NCBI RefSeq assembly: GCF_000143415.4
Contig: NW_003314312.1
Location: 1,095,580-1,159,579, forward strand
Length of the DNA: 64,000 nucleotides
Origin: Selaginella moellendorffii
Taxonomy: Eukaryota; Streptophyta; Lycopodiopsida; Selaginellales; Selaginellaceae
Direction: 5' to 3'
A model generated the notes under the pieces. That model worked only from the letters and a program-made list of their open reading frames with translations. It was not told the origin of the DNA and did not search any database. Below, one piece after another: positions 49,627 through 59,467 of this stretch. A program made the position numbers and the translations under genes. The first letter of the stretch is position 1; every line of letters starts with the position of its first letter.

Positions 49627-51702
49627 ATGGCCATTAGGGAAGCGAGTGAATCCAGAGCAAGCATTCTATCGAGCCGGCACCACAAGATTCTGGTCAGATT
49701 GATGGTGAGGTTGAGTGAACAGTATCTTCGATCCCAGAGAAAGAGGGAAGAGGTCTCGGCGGAGGCGAGCGACTGTCAGGTGGCGGAGTGGACGGGCGAC
49801 GATGCGTATTTCTTGCGCGATCGCGAGAGCGGCAGTCACTGGAAGAGGACCAAGAGCAATCACTCCTGCAAGAGGCCGAGAATCGACGAAGAGGTGGGCA
49901 GTAGCTGCAGTAGTATGGATGGAATTCCGGACGAAATCCTGGTAGTGATATTTGGATCGATCCTCTCGGCTCGAGACCGCTCTAGCTGCGCTTCGGTGTG
50001 TAGAAGATGGCTCATGCTACTTACGCATATGCCTCGGCAAGAACTTCCGCGAGAGGTATGTTCAGAGGACTCGGACGACGCAGTGAATCAGCCGTGTAGA
50101 GCAGGCTCGGCTCCACAGGAAGAAGTTTGGACGCTGGAGAAGCAGCCTCACTGGGCTCTCGGTGATCTCTCTCGGTGTCTGGAAGGAAAGAAAGCCACAG
50201 ACGTCCGGCTGGCCGCCATCGCTGTTGGAACAGGTGCTCACGGTGGTCTCGGAAAGTTGGTCATTCGAGGAGGACCTGGTGAGCGCTCTGCGAAGGGTGT
50301 CACTGATATCGGGCTGACGACCATCGGGATTTGCTGCAATGCTTTGAGGGGGCTCACGCTGTGGGATTGTCCAAACGTTGGAGATAGCTCGCTGGAGAGC
50401 ATTGCTAGAGGTTGCCGGCTTCTCCAGAGCTTGGACCTTCTCAAGTGTCCCAACGTCAGCGATGCTGGATTGGAGGCGGTGTCCAGGGGATGCTTGCGGC
50501 TGTCCAACTTGAGCATCGAGTCTTGCGACGGGATTGGGAATGCCGGTATCAAGGCGATTGCGAAGAGCTGCTGTTACCTCCAGACGCTTTCGCTAAGCAG
50601 GTGTTCCAACATCAACAGCCACGCGATAACGTCGGTAAGCAAGCACTGCGTAGCTCTGAAAAAGCTCAAGCTGGAAAAGATTGGAATCAACGACCGGGGC
50701 CTGGCATTTCTTACGCATCACTGCAAGTCGCTTACAAAGCTGGTTTTTTCGGGGCTAGACGTGACGCAGGAAGGTTTCATCAGCCTTGCACTTCCGGACG
50801 GCCTGAAGTATCTCAAAGTGATCGTTCTAAATGCCTGCCATGGAGTCACGGACCAGTTTTTGTCGAGCCTGGGAAAATCATGCAGCTACCTGAACAGGCT
50901 GCTGCTCATCGACTGCGACAACATTACCGATCAGGGACTTTGCGCATTCGTGGATGGCTGCCAGCGTTTGAGGGGACTGCACATAGAGAAGTGCCGGAGC
51001 ATCACGTATGCTGGCCTGGCTTCCGTCCTGACAACCACCGCTGAGACGCTCAAGAGTCTCCAGGTTTGCAAGTGCTCTGGGATTCAAGACTCCAGCTTGA
51101 CGGCTTCCGCATCTTTCAAATGCTCCGGCCTCAAGTCGCTGGTTGTCAATCACTCGGAAGGGATCGGAAACAGGTGTCTGGAGATGGCTGGATTCGTCTT
51201 CCCTGCGGTTCAGCACTTGGACCTTTGTGGGATCAGCAAGCTCAGCGACACGGGACTGTTAGCGTTTCTAGAGACCAGTGGCTCGAGCTTAGTCTTCCTC
51301 AACCTTAGCGACTGCGTTGAGCTAACAGACAAGGCAATAGTTGGCGTCTCGCGGAAGTGCTTCGAGCTACAGACAGTGATACTGGACGGCTGTGTCAAGG
51401 TTAGCGACAAGAGCGTGGGGGTCTTAGCCAGCCAGTGCAGGTCTTTACAAGAACTGGACGTGTCCAATTGTTCCATCACCGACGATGGTATTGTCGCGGT
51501 GGTGATCTCCGTCGGACCGACTCTCAAGACGCTGTCCTTGTCCGGTTGCAGCCGCGTGACGGACGAGTCACTGCCAACGATCCAGAAGATGTGCGATTCT
51601 TTGACAGCTCTGAATCTCAAGAACTGTAGCGGCTTTACAGCGGCGGCCCTGGAGAAGTTCGTGTCGGATCTGGGGACGCGTTGTGACATACTCATGCCGT
51701 AG
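49627..51702 (+). CDS. EBF: EIN3-binding F-box protein (EBF1/2 type), F-box/LRR
   Basis: A 691-residue frame from the ATG at 49627 (in-frame upstream codons lack ATG). An F-box at about residues 97-135 (IPDEILVVIFGSILSARDRS ... CASVCRRWL) is followed by ~16 cysteine-containing leucine-rich repeats (CPNVGDSSLESIARGCRLLQ; CSNINSHAITSVSKHCVALK; LSGCSRVTDESLPTIQKMCD). This length and the conserved LSRCLEGKKATDVRLAAIAV segment before the repeats are the EBF1/EBF2 layout. EBF proteins are SCF substrate receptors that send EIN3/EIL factors to the proteasome, dampening ethylene or ancestral EIL signalling. No intron interrupts the coding part. U-rich tracts follow the stop. Other F-box/LRR subfamilies are less likely because of length and the pre-LRR segment. 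Confidence 0.88.
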   Translation: MAIREASESRASILSSRHHKILVRLMVRLSEQYLRSQRKREEVSAEASDCQVAEWTGDDAYFLRDRESGSHWKRTKSNHSCKRPRIDEEVGSSCSSMDGIPDEILVVIFGSILSARDRSSCASVCRRWLMLLTHMPRQELPREVCSEDSDDAVNQPCRAGSAPQEEVWTLEKQPHWALGDLSRCLEGKKATDVRLAAIAVGTGAHGGLGKLVIRGGPGERSAKGVTDIGLTTIGICCNALRGLTLWDCPNVGDSSLESIARGCRLLQSLDLLKCPNVSDAGLEAVSRGCLRLSNLSIESCDGIGNAGIKAIAKSCCYLQTLSLSRCSNINSHAITSVSKHCVALKKLKLEKIGINDRGLAFLTHHCKSLTKLVFSGLDVTQEGFISLALPDGLKYLKVIVLNACHGVTDQFLSSLGKSCSYLNRLLLIDCDNITDQGLCAFVDGCQRLRGLHIEKCRSITYAGLASVLTTTAETLKSLQVCKCSGIQDSSLTASASFKCSGLKSLVVNHSEGIGNRCLEMAGFVFPAVQHLDLCGISKLSDTGLLAFLETSGSSLVFLNLSDCVELTDKAIVGVSRKCFELQTVILDGCVKVSDKSVGVLASQCRSLQELDVSNCSITDDGIVAVVISVGPTLKTLSLSGCSRVTDESLPTIQKMCDSLTALNLKNCSGFTAAALEKFVSDLGTRCDILMP

Positions 51703-52440
51703 AACACGAGGATCAACAAGCAGCACACCACCACACAGAGGTGCGTCTTCTTTTTACTTGTTTTTCTTTCGCAGCTCCTGATTTTTCCTCTTTGCTTTTC
51801 TTTAGTCTGTCTGGAGCAGAGCAAGCAGCAGCAGCGAGCAGCGAGCAGTGACAACTTGATCGTCTCCGTGCGACGCGAGCAAACACCCTAAGCTATGTTT
51901 TGCTGCGTTCATCCACATGGTCTTCCTTGCATTTGAGCAGGCCTTGTGACGTCGTGGTGCTGTACAAAGACTCCAGGCTTTTCTCGTACAGATTACACAG
52001 GCTATTAAACATCACAACAATCGATTTGTTCAGCTTAAGCAAGAAGAAGCTTCGTAAGCTCTGTAAGTTTTTTTTCTTCTTTGGAGCTTTACATTTCCGT
52101 TCCAGCAGAGTGTCTAGTTTTCGTCACAACAACCAAGCAACCACCAACAAATCTCACGCTTTTTGTTTTTTGTTTTGTCCAGGGGCCCCGAGAAGGGGAA
52201 GAAGAAAAAGAGTCCGAGATGGAGAGTCCGAGCTCGTCTCGTCCGAATGGAAACAAACAAGCACTCATGCGAGTTTGACTCCATCCAACTCCAAGCGAGT
52301 TAGAAAAATGCCTAGAGTTTCCATTGTCCAAGGCGGCGAAGACGATGCATTGCCAACACGCTATGGATTTGACGACAAGAGTTTCTTGCCACGAGTAAAC
52401 AAAGGCAAAAGGCTAGCTCTAGGAAAATGTTAGAAGGGCC
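51703..52440 (+). other. EBF 3' region with U-rich tracts
   Basis: Downstream of the EBF stop are pyrimidine/U-rich runs (about 51747-51805, 52063-52080, 52150-52175), with at least one plausible untranslated intron (gtgcgtcttc ... ctttcgcag, 51740-51773). A 177-codon frame at 51900-52433 has no recognisable domain and low-complexity content; I treat it as chance. In Arabidopsis, EBF1/2 3' UTRs contain poly-U elements used for EIN2-dependent translational repression. Confidence 0.45.
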
Positions 52441-53414
52441 ACGGATATTCGCCTGCGTGGGCCAGGAAGATTCGATCTTTCACCACCTTTCAATGGTGGG
52501 CGCCCAAACATTTAAGCACCACCACCGAGGATATAAAAATAAAGGCTCGCAAACCATGGGTGTGGCAATGATGAATTCCATTCGAATATTTTCCATTCCA
52601 TCCATTTAAATGGGGTGGAATTGGCGCCGTACGAGCATGGCCATGAATGCCACTGGCCCAAACTCCACCAAACCTACAGCGTTCTTTGGAGTCAGCGCAC
52701 CGAGCTCTGGGCAAATTTCTTGCAGTTCTTCCTCTCTTTCCTTGTTTGTTTCCACCGAGATTCGCTTGGGATGGAAGCGAGCGAGAGGAAAAAATGGGAG
52801 ATTCGCGGCCTTGCTTAGCAATGTGGTAAGCGAATCACGCCATTCGCATGAGAGATTTCTCGGCTGCTGAGCTGTTCTCCATTGTCTCGCCGCTGTTAGG
52901 GTTCTTGACGAGAGGCGCTGGGATTGCCGACGCAGGGCAGCGTAATTCGTCCATTCCGCCAGCGCCATTCAATCGCATTCAAAGAGGGAGGCTCGCGAGG
53001 TCCAGATCGATCGGATTTATGAGAGTTTGTGCGAGGAATTGACTCCAGTTCGTCGGTAGCGCCAGAGCGGAGACAGGAGAAAGGGAAGCCCCAAGCCGAG
53101 GGCTCACGCTTCTCTCGTTTCTTGGAGCTCCGGTCGGCCGGGGGATCCCGGCGCTCGGCGGCGCCAGAAATTTCGAGGCATCGATCCATCGGCAGCGATA
53201 TTTCGAGGGAATTCGGGAAGAACACAGGTAGGGGGAAAGATCACCCCTCCAGGCGCGCGGCGGCGCCAGAAATCGCGAGGCATCGATCCATCGGCAGCGA
53301 TATTTCGAGGGATTTCGTCGCAAGAACAAGGTAGGAGCGCCAAAGAATCAATGCAACAGTCGCGAGGAGCATGATCTTCGGCGACGCATTGGCAGGCACA
53401 GAAGCATCGTCGCC
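52441..53414. other. Upstream region of the receptor-like kinase, no firm gene
   Basis: Mixed frames on both strands are short and without family matches. The right part (from ~52900) is GC-rich with several short ATG frames and is likely 5' leader and promoter of the kinase at 53415. Confidence 0.4.
53150..53330. repeat. 62-bp direct repeat in the kinase leader
   Basis: The unit ggcgccagaaat(t)tcgaggc, then atcgatccatcggcagcgat and atttcgaggga, occurs at about 53158-53213 and again at 53270-53321, separated by ~50 bases. Each copy is followed by a possible splice donor (caggtaggg / aaggtagga), so the duplication may have produced two alternative leader exons. Confidence 0.6.
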
Positions 53415-56279
53415 ATGGCTCGGCGGATCATCGCCGCGGTCCACCAGCACCGCAACGCTTCCAGCGCCAGGCTCGGGCAGCACAAAGAATCATCGTCGCC
53501 GCCGGGGCTCCTCGAGCAGCAGGCGGCATCGAATCAGCGCCGCAGCCAGCGGCGTCCCACCGCGGCAATCGTGTCGTCGGCCGTGGGGGCGGGATTTCTC
53601 CTCCTGGTGCTCGTCCTCGTGATCTTGGTGTACCGCCGGGTGAAGAGATCCAGCGCCCGGACGATCAGCCCAGCGTCGGAGCAGCAAAGCCCCATCCGGC
53701 TGCGGCGATTCTCCTACCGCGAGCTAAGATCCGCGACTGGACGATTCAGCGACAGCCACAAGCTCGGGCAGGGAGGATTTGGCTCGGTGTTCAAGGGGAC
53801 GCTCAAGAACGGGCAGCACATCGCGGTGAAGAAGCTCGACACGGCATCGCTCCAGGGCGAGCGCGAGTTCATGAACGAGCTGTCGATCATGGGGAGCATG
53901 GCCAGCAGCCCGTTCGTGGTGGGATTGATCGGCTTCTGCGCGGATTCCAAGCGCAAGATGCTCGTCTACGAGTTCATGGCCAACCGGAGCCTCCAGGAGA
54001 TCCTCTTCGACGAGAAGCACAGCGTGGTGCTCCAGTGGGAGCGGCGGGCCAAGATCGTGGCGGATGTGGCGAGGGCGCTGGCGTTTCTTCACGGGAAATG
54101 CGAGCCCCCGATTGTCCACGGCGATGTCAAGCCCAGCAATGTGCTGCTAGGGGCGGATTTCGGGGCCAAGCTCGCGGATTTTGGGCTGGCCAGGGTCAAG
54201 ACGCAGGAATCGGCGGCGGTGGACGAGCGGGAGCGCGTGAGATCGCAGCGCATCGCCAGGGATCGAGAGAGGAGGAGGAAGAAGGATCATCACCAGTCTA
54301 GGGCTCATCCGGCAACTAGGGTTCTTGAGCAGCACGAGGACGAGGAGAGCGATCCACCAGTGCTTCCAGATCGTGGAGCTCCTGCCACTGCCGCTTCTCC
54401 AGATCCGGTGGGCTCCGCCGACCACACGACGATCAAGAATGTGGAGGAGGGCGACGAGAGGACGACCAACGAGAGATCTGGCGAGGAGTCGCAAGGATCG
54501 CCGGAGCTGCAGGCCGGTGATCCCGGCAGCAGCGACAGCAAATCTCCGGTGCTTTCGCCGAGCAAACAGGCCGCCGCGGATCACGAGAACGACGACTTTG
54601 GCAAGGTCTCTCGGGGCGGAGCTGCGACGCCGAGTAGCATTGGAGGCGGGCAGGACGACGACGAGGAGTGGAGCAAGCTGAGCCAGTCGGCGTATGGGAC
54701 CGAGGCCGATACCTGGAGCAAGATCAGCCCCTCGGAGATCGATTGCCGGTCCGAGATAAGTTTCGATGGCACGGGGCAGGGACAGGCCGGGATCAAGAAC
54801 TTCCTGGGAAGGAAGAAGCCTTGGGGGCAGAGGAAAGCGTCGGCTTCGCCAAGCTCTGGGAATGGGAAGAACACTAACAATGGGAGCCGAGACTGGTGGT
54901 GGAAACAGGAAAGCAGTGGTCAGCAGGGTGGTGGTGGTGGGGAGTTTAGCATCCGGGAGTATATCGTGGACTGGGTCTCGTGTGAGAACCGGCGAGGGAG
55001 GTCGAGGACTCGCGAGTGGCCTTGGAATGCAGCCAGCTCCGGTACCGCTGGTGCGGCGGCGGCTGGGACGAGTAGCGAGGGGAAGAACAACGTGAAGAAG
55101 AAGAAGAAGCAGGCGAGGTCCGGGAGCTTGGAGTGGTGGGCCGAGTGTGACGACGATGACGAGCTCGCGAAGAGGATCAAGGCGGAGCAGAAGCGGAAGA
55201 AGAAGTTGCGGAAGGAGCAGGAGAAGCTGGCGATGAGCGTGAGCAGGGAGAGTAGCAGGGATTGGTGGAGGAGAGATCGGGATCAGCCTGTGGAGTATCA
55301 TGGTCCGGACGAGTTTAGTGGGGAGATATTGAAAAATGGTGGTGGAGGAGGCATCAAGCGGAGGAGCATGAGCGAGGAATCGTTTACTTTTTATCACTCC
55401 GGTGATTTTAACAACAGCAAGGCCGCCACCAACAGCGACACCAACATCAACACCAACGACACTAACAGCAACACCAACAATCCAAGCAATAGCATGGAAC
55501 TGCTAGCAACCTTGGGCAACTCCGGTGGTGCTGCTGCTGCTCTTATCAACAGCGATGATCACAGCCGGAGACGGGTTAGAACTCGCAGCCGAGAGTGGTG
55601 GAGTGGTGAAATGCAGCGCGGCAAAGAGTGGTGGTCTGGAGAACTAACGAGCAACGAGACCAACAACAACAGGAAAGGTGGTAGGCTCTTTGAGACTTGG
55701 AGCAGGGAGTCACTGAGCGGGGAGCTAACGAGGCGCCGCCGCCGCGAGAGGTCGCGGTCGCATTCCCGGGACTGGTGGTCTGGCGATCTCGTCAGCCGCG
55801 TGAGCTCCACGCCGAGCATGCGCGGCACCGTGTGCTACGTCGCTCCAGAGTATGGTGGCGGTGGGGTGCTGACTGAGAAGTCGGATGTTTACAGCTTTGG
55901 GGTGCTGCTCCTAGTGGTGGTGTCGGGGCGGAGGCCATTGCAGGTGGTAGCGGCGCCGCTGAGCGAGTTTGAGCGAGCGAATCTCATATCCTGGGCTCGC
56001 CATGCTGCTCAAGCGGGGCGGGGGTTGGATCTAGTGGACCCTCTTCTGGCCGGAGCCTACTCCAAGGAACAGGCAACGCTGTTTATATCTCTGGCGCTGC
56101 TGTGCCTCCAGAGGGTGCCGTCGCTCAGGCCTTCGATGAGTGACGTGGTGAAGATCTTCTCGGGAGAGGCCGAGCTGCCGGCTTTGCCGTTTGAGTTCTC
56201 ACCTTCGCCACCGGGCTGCGGTTTCAAGTCGAGGAGGAAGGCTTCGGCGGAGCATGTCGCGGTGGACATGCCGTCGTGA
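53415..56279 (+). CDS. Receptor-like kinase with ~540-residue activation-loop insertion
   Basis: A 954-residue intronless frame. One membrane segment lies at residues 51-72 (AIVSSAVGAGFLLLVLVLVI); the extracellular part is short and lacks a clear signal peptide. The kinase start reads FSYRELRSATGRFSDSHKLG, with glycine loop GQGGFGSVFKG, Lys139 in HIAVKKLD, catalytic loop HGDVKPSN (Asp237; RD Arg replaced by Gly, a non-RD kinase) and DFG at 255-257. APE (YVAPEY) follows only at 810-812. The ~540-residue insertion is Arg/Lys/Ser/Gly/Asn-rich and carries repeated tryptophan motifs (SRDWWWKQ, LEWWAE, SRDWWRRD, SREWWSGE, KEWWSGE, SRDWWSGD). Arabidopsis At2g45590/At4g25390-type kinases share a Trp-containing insertion at this place, as I recall. 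Activity and partners are unknown. Confidence 0.88.
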   Translation: MARRIIAAVHQHRNASSARLGQHKESSSPPGLLEQQAASNQRRSQRRPTAAIVSSAVGAGFLLLVLVLVILVYRRVKRSSARTISPASEQQSPIRLRRFSYRELRSATGRFSDSHKLGQGGFGSVFKGTLKNGQHIAVKKLDTASLQGEREFMNELSIMGSMASSPFVVGLIGFCADSKRKMLVYEFMANRSLQEILFDEKHSVVLQWERRAKIVADVARALAFLHGKCEPPIVHGDVKPSNVLLGADFGAKLADFGLARVKTQESAAVDERERVRSQRIARDRERRRKKDHHQSRAHPATRVLEQHEDEESDPPVLPDRGAPATAASPDPVGSADHTTIKNVEEGDERTTNERSGEESQGSPELQAGDPGSSDSKSPVLSPSKQAAADHENDDFGKVSRGGAATPSSIGGGQDDDEEWSKLSQSAYGTEADTWSKISPSEIDCRSEISFDGTGQGQAGIKNFLGRKKPWGQRKASASPSSGNGKNTNNGSRDWWWKQESSGQQGGGGGEFSIREYIVDWVSCENRRGRSRTREWPWNAASSGTAGAAAAGTSSEGKNNVKKKKKQARSGSLEWWAECDDDDELAKRIKAEQKRKKKLRKEQEKLAMSVSRESSRDWWRRDRDQPVEYHGPDEFSGEILKNGGGGGIKRRSMSEESFTFYHSGDFNNSKAATNSDTNINTNDTNSNTNNPSNSMELLATLGNSGGAAAALINSDDHSRRRVRTRSREWWSGEMQRGKEWWSGELTSNETNNNRKGGRLFETWSRESLSGELTRRRRRERSRSHSRDWWSGDLVSRVSSTPSMRGTVCYVAPEYGGGGVLTEKSDVYSFGVLLLVVVSGRRPLQVVAAPLSEFERANLISWARHAAQAGRGLDLVDPLLAGAYSKEQATLFISLALLCLQRVPSLRPSMSDVVKIFSGEAELPALPFEFSPSPPGCGFKSRRKASAEHVAVDMPS

Positions 56280-56470
56280 GAAGGGATTGATTGCTCGAGT
56301 GCTGCTACTTGCTGCGCGGATTCACAGCCAAACTGCTCGCTCGTCCACCAGGTAGAGTTTGTTTTTCGGGTTGGATGTCTCCACTGGTGCTAACTACTCC
56401 GTGTGGCAGATGTTCTTCGAGTACCAGAAGTGAAATGACTGGATTGGCCTCCACGAACTCGAAGATTCGT

Positions 56471-58285
56471 CTACCAGTAATCTCCACAAGAACACACGCC
56501 GTCTTTGAAAAGGTGAAACCTGCTAGTGTCCCGGACGATGATCTCGCGACCTTCCATGGTCCTTGACACGAACTTTGTGAACTCGTGGCAGTCCCGGCAC
56601 ACTCTCAGGTTCTTTATAATATGAATGGGAGAGTTTCTTTTACCAGGAACGCTCATTGCTCCAAATGCCAGTGCCAGTCTCTCGCTGTGGAGCTTTCTCT
56701 CCACGCTCCCGAGCAGCAGTGGCCGCGTGTCCGGGACGTATCCCAGCTCGAGAGCTCGCGCGTGGAGCACGTCCAGGTACGAGTAAATCTCTTTCGCCTG
56801 TGGATGCCACTGACTTCTTACGCAGAACTCGTGAACTCGGCCTCTCACCACGATCTTGCTCGAGCCCGGCTCTTTTTTCGGGCACCGGGACTCCATGAGA
56901 CGAGCAACGGCCTCGGCCTCCTCCGGCATCCCTGCGTCGGTGTACATGCTCGCCAGCGTCAAGTATCCCGCTCGGCAGTGAGGAAGAAACTCAAACACCT
57001 TCTCGGCAGCGCGCTTGCCTCGCTCCAGATCGCCATAGCTCCGGCACGACCCCAGGAAGATCGACCAAGTTATGGCCTCCTCCTTGACGGGCATTCGGGC
57101 GATGAAACTCTCGGCCTCTTCCAGCTTCCCGGCTCGTCCCAGCATATCCAGCATGCAGTGGACGTGGTGGGCAGTGGGTCTCAGCTCGTGATCTCTCACC
57201 AGCGATGCGAAGTGGAAGCGGCCCTCGGGGACGAAGCCGCCATGGCAGCAAGCTTCGAGCACTCCCACGAAAGTTACGTCGTTGGGCCTCACACCCTCCT
57301 GCTGCATGAGCGTGAAGAGCTTGAGAGCTACCCGGGGATGACCGTGCCGGGCATACGCTTCCAGGATGGCGCTCCACACCACCACGTCTCTCTCCGTGAG
57401 CTTGTCGAAGATCTTCTTGGCTTCCGGGAGTCCGCCACACTTGCCATACATGTTGAGCAGCGCGGTGCCAAGCACGGTGTTGCTCTCCAGCCCCGCTTCG
57501 ATGATCCGGCGGTGGATGGTCCGCGCGTCGGTGATCCGGGCCACGAGAACGCAGGCGTGAACCACGGCCACGAAGGTGATCACGTTGGCTTGGATCCCCT
57601 CGGCGTCCATTCGGTGGAACATCTCCAGGGCCTCGGTGCCGTGCCCGGTCTGGGCATACGCGGCGATCATGTTGCTCCAGCTGACAACGTCTTTGATCGC
57701 GAGCTCGTCGAAGACTTGGCGCGCTCGATCGATGCTGCCCACCTTGCTGTACATGTTGAGCAGCGCGGTGGCGACGACTGGATGCGATCCAAAGCCCACC
57801 TCGAGTGCCAGATCGTGGACGAGTTTTGCCCAGCGATGAAGCTCCGGCCCGGCGAATGCGTTGAGCACCGACGTGAAGGTCACGTAGCTGGGCTGGATCC
57901 CGTCCAGGAGCATCCGGAGGAAGATCACGATGGCGTCGCTGGATCGATCGTTCTGTGCGTAGGCGGAGATGACGGCGTTCCACGAGACGATGTTCCTTCT
58001 CTTCATTTCGGAGAATGCCCGAGAGAGATCTTCCATGCCCCCGCATTTGCCATACATGATGAGGATGTGATTAGCGAGGAACATCACGTCCTGGTGCCCG
58101 GTGGCCACGATCCTGGCGTGCAAGCGCCGGCCATTGCCCAGATTCCTGCTCCGGCCGCAGGCGAGGAGGAGATCTAGGTATTCTGTGACCTCGCGGCTGC
58201 CTTGATCCAGACGGAGATTGTAGCGTGGCCGTCGGGAAGTATCGATCGCCGTGGAAATGCTGCTGCTGCTGCGAATGGAGATCAT
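56471..58285 (-). CDS. PPR protein, PLS-E-DYW class (RNA editing)
   Basis: A 604-residue intronless frame. P, L and S motifs alternate (HILIMYGKCGGMEDLSRAFS; IVSWNAVISAYAQNDRSSDA; GIQPSYVTFTSVLNAFAG; ALLNMYSKVGSIDRARQVFD). E and E+ regions follow (HHVHCMLDMLGRAGKLEEAE; AITWSIFLGSCRSYGDLERG), then a full DYW deaminase-like domain. This has the zinc/catalytic HSE in LHSERLALAFG, CRDCH, and the terminal CSCGDYW. It therefore should both recognise a site and carry the C-to-U activity in plastid or mitochondrion. It is the only DYW protein in the window. It is convergent with the kinase gene, with ~190 bases between stops. Confidence 0.94.
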   Translation of the reverse strand: MISIRSSSSISTAIDTSRRPRYNLRLDQGSREVTEYLDLLLACGRSRNLGNGRRLHARIVATGHQDVMFLANHILIMYGKCGGMEDLSRAFSEMKRRNIVSWNAVISAYAQNDRSSDAIVIFLRMLLDGIQPSYVTFTSVLNAFAGPELHRWAKLVHDLALEVGFGSHPVVATALLNMYSKVGSIDRARQVFDELAIKDVVSWSNMIAAYAQTGHGTEALEMFHRMDAEGIQANVITFVAVVHACVLVARITDARTIHRRIIEAGLESNTVLGTALLNMYGKCGGLPEAKKIFDKLTERDVVVWSAILEAYARHGHPRVALKLFTLMQQEGVRPNDVTFVGVLEACCHGGFVPEGRFHFASLVRDHELRPTAHHVHCMLDMLGRAGKLEEAESFIARMPVKEEAITWSIFLGSCRSYGDLERGKRAAEKVFEFLPHCRAGYLTLASMYTDAGMPEEAEAVARLMESRCPKKEPGSSKIVVRGRVHEFCVRSQWHPQAKEIYSYLDVLHARALELGYVPDTRPLLLGSVERKLHSERLALAFGAMSVPGKRNSPIHIIKNLRVCRDCHEFTKFVSRTMEGREIIVRDTSRFHLFKDGVCSCGDYW

Positions 58286-58582
58286 TGCCGCCCTGGAACG
58301 CTGTCCATAGCCGCGAAGCTGGGAACCAAGCGCCAGCGCCCTAGAAGCCTAAAAGCCCTAAATTTTGGCGCCAAATTGCTCGTTAAAAGCTAAAAGATTC
58401 TTTCTCTCCGCAAAGAATATGCTAACTTTTACCAATTTATAAAAATGAAAGCATGGGGTTTTATTAGGATACATAAGATCACCACATTCTTGCTATAATT
58501 ATATCAATTGCGTCATAAGTTAACAGACTACTTAGATTTGAGAACAGCATTTTAGGGTAGAAGAATATAAATAAAAAATAAA

Positions 58583-59467
58583 TTATAATTTGTTATTATT
58601 AAAACAAGTTGTATAACTGTTTAATGCCCACCACACACTAGTTTCAGCTAATGCTTTATAAATTACTATATTACAGTCATTTTGAATAATAAGATAAGTA
58701 AATATAAAGCACTTTGGTTGCTGATTACAATATTTATTACTTGACCATAACACTTCTCTTTCTTCTGTATATAATACTAAATTACCATCATTTTGAATAT
58801 TAAGAATGCAATGGCCATTATAATATTTCTCATTAGGGGATTCCCATATAACATTTTTTTCAGAAAACAAAGCAAGTTTACAACTATATTGTAAATATAA
58901 TATGATTTTACCATTTGGTGAGGTTAAAAATTGACCTCTATACAAAATATGATCAGAAAAACCTGCATTTAAAGTTTTTTGAGCAATTTGACAATTTGTT
59001 TTATACTCATAATCTATATTTATGTTTGTAGTAATATTAAAAGGTTTCCAACGAGTTACTAATGCATAACGAATTGAAAACTTATTAGATATAATTTTAC
59101 ATTCATCAGACCGTGCTTTAAGTATATCCTTTGAAAATTTTATTAATACTTCTCTTATTGACCTTCTTAGAGACCCCCCAAATATAGAATTATCTTCTGT
59201 ATTTCCATTTGAACAATGTCCAATAGCAAAACGTTGTACTCTTATTACAACACCTCCTCCATCAATATCTATAAAACTTGAGTTAATAAAATTTGATGGA
59301 TATTGTTTCCATTCTTGTAGTTGAGATAAAAGTTTTTCATATTCAGTGATAATGGTGTTAATATCATTTTCAGTAAGTGTATTATTTTTCCCCCATTCTA
59401 CATTTGTTACTCCTAAAACCAGTTTTACTAGAATAAATAAAAGTAGCATTTTATAAAGATGATCCAT
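58583..59467 (-). CDS. Secreted B-lectin (mannose-binding) domain protein, AT-rich
   Basis: A 294-residue intronless frame with a signal peptide (MLLLFILVKLVLG). The N-terminal ~180 residues (NDINTIITEYEKLLSQLQEW; DIDGGGVVIRVQRFAIGHCS) match nothing I know. The C-terminal ~110 residues form a bulb-type lectin domain with two QxDxNxVxY sites (QNDGNLVLYTEEREVLWSS; QNDCNIVIYKALAETSVWW), the mannose-binding signature of monocot GNA-like lectins. The start of that domain is YRGQFLTSPNGKIILYLQYS. Codon use is extremely AT-rich, like the two GDSL genes and unlike its neighbours. A carbohydrate-binding role in the apoplast is likely; the enzyme or partner part is unknown. Confidence 0.75.
   Translation of the reverse strand: MDHLYKMLLLFILVKLVLGVTNVEWGKNNTLTENDINTIITEYEKLLSQLQEWKQYPSNFINSSFIDIDGGGVVIRVQRFAIGHCSNGNTEDNSIFGGSLRRSIREVLIKFSKDILKARSDECKIISNKFSIRYALVTRWKPFNITTNINIDYEYKTNCQIAQKTLNAGFSDHILYRGQFLTSPNGKIILYLQYSCKLALFSEKNVIWESPNEKYYNGHCILNIQNDGNLVLYTEEREVLWSSNKYCNQQPKCFIFTYLIIQNDCNIVIYKALAETSVWWALNSYTTCFNNNKL

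Noticed and set aside
51900-52433. 177-codon frame after EBF
   Set aside because: Low complexity, spans U-rich tracts and possible introns, no family match; more likely 3' UTR and intergenic DNA.
54147-55397. 416-codon minus-strand open frame
   Set aside because: Antisense to the low-complexity insertion of the receptor-like kinase; Leu/Pro/Arg repeats mirror the Ser/Arg/Gly codons.
56585-58177. 530-codon plus-strand open frame
   Set aside because: It lies antisense to the PPR-DYW gene and is rich in His/Asp/Val/Gly from mirrored PPR codons; no domain. A shadow of the real gene.
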